NCBI GenBank assembly: GCA_958296225.1 | Contig: OY282456.1 | Coordinates: 1,178,001 to 1,242,000, forward strand | Direction: 5' to 3' | DNA from: an uncultured Dehalococcoidia bacterium | GTDB taxonomy: Bacteria; Chloroflexota; Dehalococcoidia; Lucifugimonadales; UBA3495 | DNA length: 64,000 nucleotides | In this document: positions 23,622 to 32,168 of the stretch, one piece after another | Numbering within the stretch: the first letter of the stretch is position 1 | Layout of the letters: every line of letters begins with the position of its first letter | The notes under the pieces: model-generated | What the model saw: the letters and a program-made list of their open reading frames with translations, nothing else | Databases searched by the model: none | Told to the model about the DNA's origin: nothing | Translations under genes and position numbers: made by a program

Positions 23622-23990
23622 TTACCATCGCCATCCAGCGTCAAGCAGAGCGGCTTCTCCCAGTACGGGACGGGTTTCTTCGTATCTGTACACTCTGGAC
23701 ACCCGGCGGATTCCCGGTTCGTCGCCGGCCGGGAACGCCGTGAAACGCAGAACCCTCTCTTCCCGTGGCTCCGGCTGGGCCCGGACGAGCACGTCAACGT
23801 AGCCGCGCTGGAAGGGAATACGGAGGGTTCGCTCGATATCGTACTTTGCGAACGACCGGCTTGGGTCGCGGGCCAATTCATCCAGATACAGGATGTAGGC
23901 GCGGTACCAGAATTGATCGGTGAAACCGGCCTCCCTTGCCACGGCGTCGCTGAAGAAGTCGCTGGGGGTTATCGGTGGGAGTTCAACCAT
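23622..23990 (-). CDS. Small unknown protein
   Basis: 122 aa. Begins MVELPPITPSDFFSDAVARE and is rich in aromatic and charged residues (GFTDQFWYRAYILYLDELARDPSRSFAKYDIERTL, given here in outline). It has no signal peptide or membrane helix, and I do not recognise a family. It lies just downstream of, and on the same strand as, two Uma2 genes, separated by 35 bases from the nearer one, so it may belong to that unit. Confidence 0.5.
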   Translation of the reverse strand: MVELPPITPSDFFSDAVAREAGFTDQFWYRAYILYLDELARDPSRSFAKYDIERTLRIPFQRGYVDVLVRAQPEPREERVLRFTAFPAGDEPGIRRVSRVYRYEETRPVLGEAALLDAGWRW

Positions 23991-24025
23991 GCTATGGCTC
24001 CTCAGCCCGGGTCAGGAGTGCGGCA

Positions 24026-24607
24026 TTACCGCCGGATGCGCGCCGGGTGGTCAAACAGCTGCGCCAGCGGCCGGCTGAACGCCGGGAACAGGGGCGTGGT
24101 CAGAGTGTCGGCGGCGGTGCGGACGGCCCGCTCCCGGTAGCGCCCATCGTCGCCCAGCGCCAGCGGGGTGAGGGTGTCGGCGTCCGGGTCCAGTATCCAG
24201 TATTCCGGGACGCCGGCCGCAGCGTACCACTCCCGTTTGTCCACTAAATCCCGGTTGCGGTCGGAGGATAATACTTCCACCACGATGTCCGGCGCGCCAT
24301 AAACCCGGACTCGATGAATGATGTCCTCCCGCCCAGCACGCACGACGATGATGTCCGGCGCAACGCAAACCGTTGCGGACAGCGCCAGGTTCACGGGCAC
24401 ATAGGCATAAGCGAGGCCAGCCGCCACCAACTGGTCGAACAAGTACTTCCAAAGCAATTGCGTCAGGAATTGATGGTCGAGATTCGGTTCAGGCATTATG
24501 TACAGCGCTCCCTCGTGAAGTTCGATGCGCTGCTCCATCTCCGGCAACTCGAAGAATTCATCCAGGGTCAGCCGTGCGCCCGCCTTGATGTTAGTGGTAG
24601 TCGTCAT
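24026..24607 (-). CDS. Uma2-family (DUF820) restriction-endonuclease-fold protein, copy 1
   Basis: 193 aa from ATG 24607. LTLDEFFELPEMEQRIELHEG and the core VAPDIIVVRAG, PDIVVEVLSSDRNRDLVDKREWYAAAGVPEYWILDP are the Uma2 signatures; PDIVVEVLS...K gives the D-ExK-like acidic triad of the PD-(D/E)xK fold. Uma2 proteins are abundant in cyanobacteria and Chloroflexota, and their substrate is not established. The 3' half is nearly identical in DNA sequence to the next copy, which implies recent duplication or gene conversion. Confidence 0.85.
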   Translation of the reverse strand: MTTTTNIKAGARLTLDEFFELPEMEQRIELHEGALYIMPEPNLDHQFLTQLLWKYLFDQLVAAGLAYAYVPVNLALSATVCVAPDIIVVRAGREDIIHRVRVYGAPDIVVEVLSSDRNRDLVDKREWYAAAGVPEYWILDPDADTLTPLALGDDGRYRERAVRTAADTLTTPLFPAFSRPLAQLFDHPARIRR

Positions 24608-24657
24608 CGCAATCGCCTCGTTCCAGCATATCAGCCACACTGTACCTGCCAGCGGCA

Positions 24658-25242
24658 TTACCGCCGGATGCGCGCCGGGTGGTCAAACAGCTGCGCCAGC
24701 GGCCGGCTGAACGCCGGGAACAGGGGTGTGGTCAGGGTATCGGCGGCGGTGAGGACGGCCCGCTCCCGGTAGCGCCCATCGTCGCCCAGCGCCAGCGGGG
24801 TGAGGGTGTCGGCGTCCGGGTCCAGTATCCAGTATTCCGGGACGCCGGCCGCAGCGTACCACTCCCGTTTGCGAACCAGGTCCACGCTGCGGTTGGATGA
24901 CAACACCTCTACCACAATGTCCGGCGGGCCATAAAGTCGCGCCCGGTGAATGATGTCAGCCCGCTCCGCGCGAACTACTATAATGTCCGGCGCAACACTG
25001 ATGCCATCGGACAGCACAACGTCAACGGGTAGAAAGACATACGCTGCGCCTGCATCCTCAAGTTGCGCCGATAGCTGCCTGTTGAGCCATTTGGTCAGTT
25101 GCTGATGGTCGGGTATTGGCTGCGCCACAATGTACAACTCTCCCTCGTGAAGTTCGTAGCGAGTTCCTGCCGTTTCCGGCAGCTCGAAGAACTCATCCAG
25201 GGTCAGCCGTGCGCCCGCCTTGATGCTGATGGTAGTTGTCAT
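24658..25242 (-). CDS. Uma2-family (DUF820) restriction-endonuclease-fold protein, copy 2
   Basis: 194 aa. Same architecture as copy 1: LTLDEFFELPETAGTRYELHEGELY, VAPDIIVVRAE, PDIVVEVLSSNRSVDLVRKREWYAAAGVPEYWILDP. The N-terminal halves of the two copies have diverged (TKWLNRQLSAQLEDAGAAY here versus TQLLWKYLFDQLVAAGLAY), while the last 75 codons are almost identical. The pair is a tandem array and probably shares a promoter upstream of 25242. Confidence 0.85.
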   Translation of the reverse strand: MTTTISIKAGARLTLDEFFELPETAGTRYELHEGELYIVAQPIPDHQQLTKWLNRQLSAQLEDAGAAYVFLPVDVVLSDGISVAPDIIVVRAERADIIHRARLYGPPDIVVEVLSSNRSVDLVRKREWYAAAGVPEYWILDPDADTLTPLALGDDGRYRERAVLTAADTLTTPLFPAFSRPLAQLFDHPARIRR

Positions 25243-25296
25243 CGCAATTGCCTCGGTCAGTGAACTGGCAGCATAGTACCGTTCCGGCCCGCCGCC

Positions 25297-26406
25297 TTAC
25301 GCTACGGCAACCCGCCGCCCTTCGTCGCTGGACTGGCGGATGGCGTCGATGAAATGGTGGAGGTTCACCGCGTGGTCAAAGTCGGGTACTGCCGGCTCAC
25401 CGTTGGCCGTGCCCCGAATCGACGCTGCGAACATACTGTACAGCTGCCCCACGTTGTAGGCGGCGGTGGCGGGAATCTCCGGGGCCAGGTGCAGCTCTTC
25501 GGCCGGCGTCAGGTCTTGCAGGTCGTTGCTGCCGCCGCGCGTCCCCCGGATGCTGACCTGCTGCAGCTGGGGCGAGTCCACCGACACGGCTACCAGCGTC
25601 CCTTCCTCGCCGTAGATTTCCATGCGGTAGCCGCTGCCGGCCCAGGCCGTGCTGCCGATTTGCACCGACGCCACGCCGCCGCTTTGCAGGTTGCCGCTGA
25701 CCAGCACGTTGTCCGGCGATGTTGCGGGCAGGTCCTGGCCGGTGTCGGTCTCGTGCCAGGTGGTGGCCTGCGTGCTGACCACGGTGGACACGTCGGCAAA
25801 ATCGCCCACCACGCTGCACAGGGCGTCGATGGTATGGCCGCAGGCGATGGTGAGAGTGTGCGCGCCCAGCTCATCGTCCCGCTGCCAGGTGCGGCCGGAG
25901 TCGCGGGACAGCACGCCCTCGCGCATCAGCCGGACGTGGCAGGTCATCACCCGGCCCACGTAGCCGTCAGCGACCAGGTTGCGGAGGTGGACGATGGCGG
26001 GGTTGGCGCGGGCTTGCAGTCCTACCGCTGTCTTGACGCCCTGCTGCCGGGCCAGGTCGGCCATCTCAATGGCCTCAGCGGTGGTGCGGCCCAGGGGCCA
26101 CTCGGTGAAAGTGTGCTTGCCGGCGCGCAGGGCGGCGGTGGTGGGTTCGTAGTGGCGGGGGACGCGCAGGGAGATGGTAGCCGCCTCCAGATTGCCGTCG
26201 GCCAGCATCCGGTTGTAGTCGTCATAAGCGGCGCCGGCGTTGTAGGCGGCCCTGGCTTCGTCGGCGGATTCCTGCCGGGTAGTGCAGACGGCGGCCAGGT
26301 CAAAGTCGGGATGGGCGGCCAGCGCCGGCAAATGCGCCCGGGGCGACCAGCCCTGGTGAATGTTGGCGCCGATGAGGCCGATGCGGATGGGCTGCTGCGT
26401 AGTCAT
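25297..26406 (-). CDS. Gfo/Idh/MocA-family oxidoreductase
   Basis: 369 aa from ATG 26406 behind GAGGAGG. RIGLIGANIHQGWSPRAHLPALAAHP is the dinucleotide-binding motif, followed by EWPLGRTTAEAIEMADLARQ (the EKP region, here EWP, with Trp in place of the catalytic Lys) and a C-terminal alpha/beta domain with VSGNLQSGGVASVQIGS. In this family the Lys of EKP usually assists catalysis, so EWP suggests a variant subclass, as seen in some fungal-like dehydrogenases. NAD(P)-dependent oxidation of a sugar or inositol derivative is likely, but the substrate is not known. Confidence 0.85.
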   Translation of the reverse strand: MTTQQPIRIGLIGANIHQGWSPRAHLPALAAHPDFDLAAVCTTRQESADEARAAYNAGAAYDDYNRMLADGNLEAATISLRVPRHYEPTTAALRAGKHTFTEWPLGRTTAEAIEMADLARQQGVKTAVGLQARANPAIVHLRNLVADGYVGRVMTCHVRLMREGVLSRDSGRTWQRDDELGAHTLTIACGHTIDALCSVVGDFADVSTVVSTQATTWHETDTGQDLPATSPDNVLVSGNLQSGGVASVQIGSTAWAGSGYRMEIYGEEGTLVAVSVDSPQLQQVSIRGTRGGSNDLQDLTPAEELHLAPEIPATAAYNVGQLYSMFAASIRGTANGEPAVPDFDHAVNLHHFIDAIRQSSDEGRRVAVA

Positions 26407-26500
26407 GGCGATGCCTCCTCTTGGGGTGGGTAAAGTCATCGTAGTTGTGGTAAGCGCGCCCATCGTAACACACGGGAGATGCGCCTCACCGACGGGATGG

Positions 26501-26506
26501 TACAAT
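26501..26506 (+). promoter_or_regulatory. -10 box of the OLD-like ATPase gene
   Basis: TACAAT, 33 bases before ATG 26540, in the gap between divergent genes. Confidence 0.4.
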
Positions 26507-26539
26507 CAGGACATTCCCCGGCGCGTGGCGGTAAGTGCG

Positions 26540-28237
26540 ATGCTAACCAAGATGACGGTGCGCAATTTCAAGCAGTTTGATGAGATTACGGTCGAACTGG
26601 ACAACGTGGTGGTGTTCGTGGGACCTAATGATTCCGGCAAAACTACCGCCTTGCAGGCGTTGGCGCTTTGGGAGTTGGGCTTGCGACGATGGCGAGAACG
26701 CTGGGGGATGGCGCCTACGGACGACTTGCAGCGTCCCGGCGTGTCAATCAACCGGCTGGATTTATTTTCTATGCCAGTTAGCCATGCCAACCTGCTGTGG
26801 CGTGGTTTGAGAACCCGCGAAGCTAACCGTCAGGAAGGCGGCACGGCCAATGTTCGCATTGAAGTTATAGTTGAGGGAATTTCCCAAGGCGGCAAAGAGT
26901 GGACTTGCGGGCTGGAGTTTGACTATGCCAATGCCGAGTCGTTTTACTGCCGCCCCTTGCGAACGACTGCCGACGGCAAATCCCGAATGCTCGTACCGAC
27001 GGAAGCCTTTGATGAACAGGTCGCCTTTCTCCCGCCAATGTCAGGTTTATCATCCTCAGAGGCCATGCTGCAGCCGGGAACGGTGAACGTTCTGCTGGGG
27101 CAAGGGCGCACGGCAGAAGTTCTCCGCAACCTTTGTTTTGAGGTGTTTTTGCAGCATCGGGAACTCTGGGATGCCGTTTTGGTGCCGCGAATCGCGGATA
27201 TTTTCGGCGCTACTATCCTGCAGCCGCAGTACAACCCGGAACGCGGTGAAATTACGGTGCGTTATCAGGACGCTTATATGGCAAGCCTGGAGTTGGACTT
27301 GTCATCATCAGGCCGGGGGTTCCAGCAAATGTTGCTGCTGGCGGCCTATATGCTATTACACCCGAACTCGGTAATTTTGCTCGACGAGCCGGACGCGCAT
27401 CTGGAAATACTCCGCCAGCGCCAAATCTACCAGGCCATTGCCGAAACCGCCGAAAGCCAGGGCAGCCAGTTGGTAATTGCCACACACTCCGAAGTCGTGC
27501 TTAACGAAGCTGCCGGCCGGCATCAAGTAACGGCATTCGTCGGCACTCCCCACCGCATTGACGGGAACGCCAGTCAAGTGCTAAAGGCCCTGGCGTACAT
27601 AGGATTTGAGCAATACTTGCAAGCTGAGTTAACCGGCTGGGTACTGTACCTGGAGGGCTCAACCGACCTTGCCATATTGCAGGCTTTCGCGCGGAGATTG
27701 CAGCATCCGGCTGCCGCAGCCCTGGAACGCACATTTACTCACTATGTAGGCAACCAGCCGATGCAAGCGCGGCAGCATTTCTGGGGATTGCGGGAAGCCT
27801 GCCCCGGCTTGCGCGGGTTCGCTCTGTTCGACCGCCTTAACCTGCCCGGCGACAGCAATGCAGTTTTGTATGAACACAGCTGGGAGAAACGCGAGATTGA
27901 AAATTATTTCTGTACTGCCGACGTCCTGGTACGCTGGGCAGAATCGGAAGTTATGCTTTTTCGCAGCTTTATGAACGACGCAATTGCAGAAATTGAGGAT
28001 GCGCTCACCCGGTTGAATCAGGGCTCGCCATGGGACGGCGACATGAAAGTATCGGAACTGTTTTTGCCGCCGCTGTTCCAGTCTTTCTACCGGAAATCCG
28101 GCATATCCAGCATCGCGTCAAAATCCGATTACCATTTTCTGGTCAATCACATTGAACCCGACGAAATTGACCCGGAAGTTATCTCCGTGCTGGATGCCAT
28201 CGCCGGCATTGCTGACGATGCCGCCGGCGCGCGCTGA
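26540..28237 (+). CDS. OLD-like AAA ATPase with TOPRIM-like C-terminal domain
   Basis: 565 aa from ATG 26540 (MLTKMTVRNFKQFDEITVEL). FVGPNDSGKTTALQAL is Walker A near residue 30. SSSGRGFQQMLLLAAYMLL stands in for the ABC signature, SVILLDEPDAHLEI is Walker B, and LVIATHSEVVLNEA supplies the switch His. The C-terminal part has GWVLYLEGSTDLAILQAFA (the TOPRIM Glu) and then FALFDRLN and KREIENYFCTADVL, typical of OLD-like nucleases. This architecture occurs in phage-exclusion and other defence systems (OLD, Gabija GajA, PARIS-type ATPases). There is no obvious partner gene here: the next gene is an aldo/keto reductase, so it may act alone. Confidence 0.82.
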   Translation: MLTKMTVRNFKQFDEITVELDNVVVFVGPNDSGKTTALQALALWELGLRRWRERWGMAPTDDLQRPGVSINRLDLFSMPVSHANLLWRGLRTREANRQEGGTANVRIEVIVEGISQGGKEWTCGLEFDYANAESFYCRPLRTTADGKSRMLVPTEAFDEQVAFLPPMSGLSSSEAMLQPGTVNVLLGQGRTAEVLRNLCFEVFLQHRELWDAVLVPRIADIFGATILQPQYNPERGEITVRYQDAYMASLELDLSSSGRGFQQMLLLAAYMLLHPNSVILLDEPDAHLEILRQRQIYQAIAETAESQGSQLVIATHSEVVLNEAAGRHQVTAFVGTPHRIDGNASQVLKALAYIGFEQYLQAELTGWVLYLEGSTDLAILQAFARRLQHPAAAALERTFTHYVGNQPMQARQHFWGLREACPGLRGFALFDRLNLPGDSNAVLYEHSWEKREIENYFCTADVLVRWAESEVMLFRSFMNDAIAEIEDALTRLNQGSPWDGDMKVSELFLPPLFQSFYRKSGISSIASKSDYHFLVNHIEPDEIDPEVISVLDAIAGIADDAAGAR

Positions 28238-28263
28238 CTCTCTCACAACCACAGGTGACGCCA

Positions 28264-29283
28264 ATGACGCTACCCACCGAAAGCCGCCTCCAATTCGCCG
28301 CCGGCCTCCCCGTCTGCCGCATCCTCAACGGTATGTGGCAGGTGTCCGGCGCCCACGGGCGCATTGACCCGGCGGCGGCCGTCCGCGCTATGTTCGACTA
28401 CCTGGACGCCGGCTTTACCACTTGGGATTTGGCCGACCACTACGGCCCCGCCGAGGATTTTATCGGCGAGTTCCGCCGGCAGCTGGCGGCGGCCCGGGGT
28501 GAGGAAGCCTTGTCCGGCGTCCAGGCTTTCACCAAGTGGGTTCCCTCGCCGGGGCCGATGACCCGGCAAATCGTTGCGGACAATGTGGATATTTCCCGCC
28601 GCCGCATGGGAGTGGAACGGCTCGACCTGCTCCAGTTTCACTGGTGGGAGTACCGGGACAACCGCTATCTGGATGCCTTGACGCACCTGGCGGAACTGCG
28701 GGATGCCGGCAAGATTCACCGGCTGGCCCTGACCAATTTTGACACGCAACGGCTGCGGGACATCGCCGGCCACGGCATCCGGGTGGTATCCAACCAGGTG
28801 CAGTATTCCCTCATCGACCGCCGGCCGCAGGTGCAAATGTCCCCGGTATGCGCGGAGCAGCGGGTTTGGCTGCTGGCTTATGGCGTCCTCTGCGGCGGCC
28901 TGCTTTCCGACCGCTATCTGGGCCAGCCCGAACCGTCCGCCGCCGCGCTGAACACGGCCAGCCTCCGCAAGTACAAGCAGATGATTGACGCCTGGGGCGG
29001 GTGGGCACTGTTCCAGCAGCTGCTGGCCGCGCTCCGGGCCATCGCCGACAAGCACGGCGTCAGCATCGCCAACGTCGCCGTCCGGTATATTCTGGACCAG
29101 CCGGCGGTGGCCGGCGTAATCATCGGCGCGCGCCTGGGGGTAGCTGAGCATATCGCCGCCAACGCCCGCGCGTTCGCCTTCCAGCCGGATGCCGCCGACC
29201 TGGCGAACATCGCCGCCGTGCTGGCCAACTCCCGCGACCTCTACCAAATCATCGGCGACTGCGGCGACGAATACCGCCGTTAA
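28264..29283 (+). CDS. Aldo/keto reductase
   Basis: 339 aa; ATG 28264 is preceded by AGGTG, while a GTG at 28255 lies inside that site. The tetrad is visible: Asp in TTWDLADHYGPAEDF (with Tyr), Lys in AFTKWVPSPGP, and His in LLQFHWWEYRD. FDTQRLRDIAGHGIRVVSNQVQYSLIDRRP and GVSIANVAVRYILDQPAVAGVIIGAR cover the cofactor-binding barrel end. It is an NADPH-dependent carbonyl reductase or a sugar/aldehyde reductase. The substrate is unknown. Confidence 0.88.
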   Translation: MTLPTESRLQFAAGLPVCRILNGMWQVSGAHGRIDPAAAVRAMFDYLDAGFTTWDLADHYGPAEDFIGEFRRQLAAARGEEALSGVQAFTKWVPSPGPMTRQIVADNVDISRRRMGVERLDLLQFHWWEYRDNRYLDALTHLAELRDAGKIHRLALTNFDTQRLRDIAGHGIRVVSNQVQYSLIDRRPQVQMSPVCAEQRVWLLAYGVLCGGLLSDRYLGQPEPSAAALNTASLRKYKQMIDAWGGWALFQQLLAALRAIADKHGVSIANVAVRYILDQPAVAGVIIGARLGVAEHIAANARAFAFQPDAADLANIAAVLANSRDLYQIIGDCGDEYRR

Positions 29284-29419
29284 TCCCCGGACTTGCCTTT
29301 GGAATTAGCCGGTCGCCATCCGTGTCGCAGTCAGGATGCGCGGCCAGGCCGCGGTTTGACCGCCTTTTGATATGCCCGCTCCGGCGGCGCATAATCCCGG
29401 CGTTGCGCACCGGGCAAAA

Positions 29420-31947
29420 ATGATACGTAAACCACGCTCAATCATGACTACCCGCCACGATGCCAAATCTACCCCCCACCGACTTTCAGGGCTCTGCAAG
29501 CGATACTGCTTACATACGACAACGGCCGTCGTCCTCATCCTTTTGGCGGCGGCCGGTTTTCTGGCCACTGCTGATTGGGGGACGGCGCCAGTCTCGGCCC
29601 AAACTGCGCCGGCAGCACGGCGGTAGCGGCGCATACTCCGGCCACGGCCACCAGCACACCCGTCATCCTGGACTGCAACGCGCTGCTGGACCTCAAGGAT
29701 ACACTGCGGGGCACGGCCACGCTGAACTGGAGCAAAGACCTGGCGATGCGAAGCTGGGACGGAATCTCGGTCGGCAATTCTATCGAAGAGGGATGCAATC
29801 CGCCCGGAGGCGGCGACCGCGTCACCAGCATCAGCCTTGACAACCGCCATAATCCCGACGCCCGGCTGAACGGGCAGGTGCCGGCCGGGTTCGCCGACGT
29901 AACCGCTATGCGCCACATCAACCTGCGGGTCAACGATCTGACCGGCGGCATACCGGCCGCGCTGGGCGGTATGCCGTGCCTGCGCTCGCTGACTTTAAAC
30001 GGAAACGACCTCACCGGCCCCATTCCCACAGCACTGGGCAGTCTCCCTAATCTGGGCGGCACCCTTGACCTGTCCGAAAACGGACTGTCCGGCGCCATCC
30101 CGAAAGAGCTGGGCAACTTGACCGACCTGCAAGGGCTGAACCTGGGGGATAACGCGCTGACCGGCGCCATCCCCAAAGAGTTGGGCGATATGGCGACATT
30201 GAGCTGGGCAACCTCTCCAACCTGCGAAGGCTGCGGCTGGAAGGCCCCACCGGGCGCACTGCAGACGACGACGGCGGGCTGACCGGCAGTATCCCCACAG
30301 AGCTGGGCCAGCTGTCCAGGTTGCAGCTCCTGTACCTGCAACGCAATCGGCTTACCGGCCCCATTCCCAAAGAGCTGGCCAACATTACCCGCGCGGAGCC
30401 CTGGGAACCGGGGATGGCATACGGCCTGTACCAGCTGAACCTCTACCAAAACCGGCTCAGCGGGCCAATTCCGAAAGAGCTGGGCAACCTGTCTCAATTG
30501 AACGGTCTGATACTGCATCGCAACCAGCTCAACGGCCCAATACCCAAAGAATTGGGCCGGCTTACCCTTCTGGACACGCTGACCCTGAGCGATAACCGGC
30601 TCGCCGGGACAATTCCGCCGGAGCTGGGCGCGCTGACTGAGTTGCAGTATCTGTATCTGCACAACAACCAGCTGACCGGGGCCATTCCCCCCGCGCTGAG
30701 TGGCCTGACCAAACTGCAGCCCCGAAGTACCGGCTTGTACGGCAACGACCTGACCAGCGCCGTTACCCTGGCCAGATCCCCCGCCGGCCTGGCGGAGGGC
30801 GACGGCGCCACCGATTTCAGCGTTACGGCCACCCTGGACGCTGGCACCGCGTGGGCGGCCGGCTTGCGCAGCGACGACGTGGCCCAAAACGTAACCATTC
30901 TGGGCCTGCCCAGCGGGAGGGCCAACGCGGTGGGGTTCACGGCCACGACGACGCCTTTCACCATCGCCGCCGGCGACGACAGCGGCAATAGCGTCCTCAA
31001 AATCACGCCGACGGACAACACGCAGGACAACGCCAACGAAACGATTACGGTGTCCGTGAGCGGCACGGGCGCGCCGGGCATCGCCAACACCCGGCTGATA
31101 CCCGCCGCCGCGTACAGCATCACGCTGTCCGACGACGACGAGCGCGTTACAGACCCTCCGGTTGACCCGCCAAACCCTCCGGTTGACCCGCCTACCGCAT
31201 TCCCAGCGCTGTCTTTGTCGCTGACGCCGCCGGACATATCCGAGCAAGGCGGGGTCAGCGTGGTAACGGCGTCCCTGTCGGAGGCTTCTGCCGCCGCTAC
31301 TACGCTAACGGTAGTTGCCGCCCCGGTGTCGCCGGCAGTGGCCGGGGACTTTACGCAGAGCGGAAGCACGCTGACCATCCCCGCCGGCGAAACGGCCAGC
31401 GCCGGCGCGGTGACCATTACCGCCGTGGACAACGACAGCGTCACCGGAGACCGGCAGGTCACCGTGTCGGCCACGGCAACGAATACCGACGCGTGAACAC
31501 GGTGAATACGGCCCAAATGCTGACGATAATCGACGACGACCGGCGCCGGCAAGATGAAACGACGCCGACGGTTGCGCCCACACCACCAACGCCAACAGCC
31601 ACGCCCACGCCGGCGGCGGCGACACCTACGCCCACGCCCACGGTTGCGCCGATACCAACAGCTACGCCAAGGCCGACGGTTGCGCCAACTCAAACCCCGA
31701 CGCTTACGCCGGCCCGTCCGCGACGCCAACGCCGGCGCCATTGCCGACGGAGACGGCGACGGTTGCCGCGCCGCCGGGGCCGCTGCCCACGGCAACACCG
31801 CCGCTCGTCCCGACGCCGGAACCGGAGCCGCCGGACACGGACGACGGGGGGCTGTCGTTCCAGTGGTGGCTGCTGCTGCTGCTGGCCCTTTTGCTGGCGG
31901 CCCTGATTGCGTTCATCGTCCGGCTGCTGTGGTGGCGCCACGGGTAA
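29420..31947 (+). pseudogene. Leucine-rich-repeat/Calx-beta surface protein, first tandem copy, disrupted by at least four frameshifts
   Basis: From ATG 29420 (MIRKPRSIMTTRHDAKS) the frame runs through a signal peptide and stops near 29624 after a 7-base deletion relative to the second copy. It is then readable in a second frame to about 30200, where a further deletion breaks LRR 8. The third frame covers LRRs and Calx-beta repeats until a TGA at 31494 created by a single missing base (GACGCGTGA versus GACGGCGTGA). A fourth frame runs to near 31710, and another missing C leads to a fifth frame with the C-terminal membrane anchor ending at 31947. The intact relative is at 32169-35120. Both copies share their upstream sequence, so this is a decayed tandem duplicate. 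Confidence 0.85.
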
Positions 31948-32146
31948 GGTCGGGTTAGGCCGGGGCAGCGCGCCGCGAGATGGGCGCGCCTGATGGTTGG
32001 CGTCGCTGGGGAGCGGCCAGGCCGCGGTTTGACCGCTCTTGACATTCCCGCTCCGGCGGCGCATAGTCAGCCGTTACGTACCGGACAAGCAAGAATGAGA
32101 TACAAACCGCGCTCAATGATGACTACCTGCCATAATGCCAAATCTG

Positions 32147-32160
32147 CCCCCCCCCCCCCC
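32147..32160 (+). repeat. C14 homopolymer tract at the 5' end of the LRR gene (candidate phase-variation switch)
   Basis: Fourteen consecutive C residues. The start codons conserved with copy 1 (ATG 32095, MRYKPRS; also 32116 and 32119) lie upstream and are out of frame with the LRR gene at C14. A tract of 12 or 15 C would join [19 protein letters not shown]-poly-Pro to CKRYCLN and the signal peptide. The corresponding tract in copy 1 is only CCCCCCACC and in frame. Confidence 0.75.
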
Positions 32161-32168
32161 GACTTTCA

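Noticed and set aside
29535-31247. 570-aa minus-strand frame
   Set aside because: Shadow of the LRR pseudogene; composition and repeats mirror the plus-strand LRRs.
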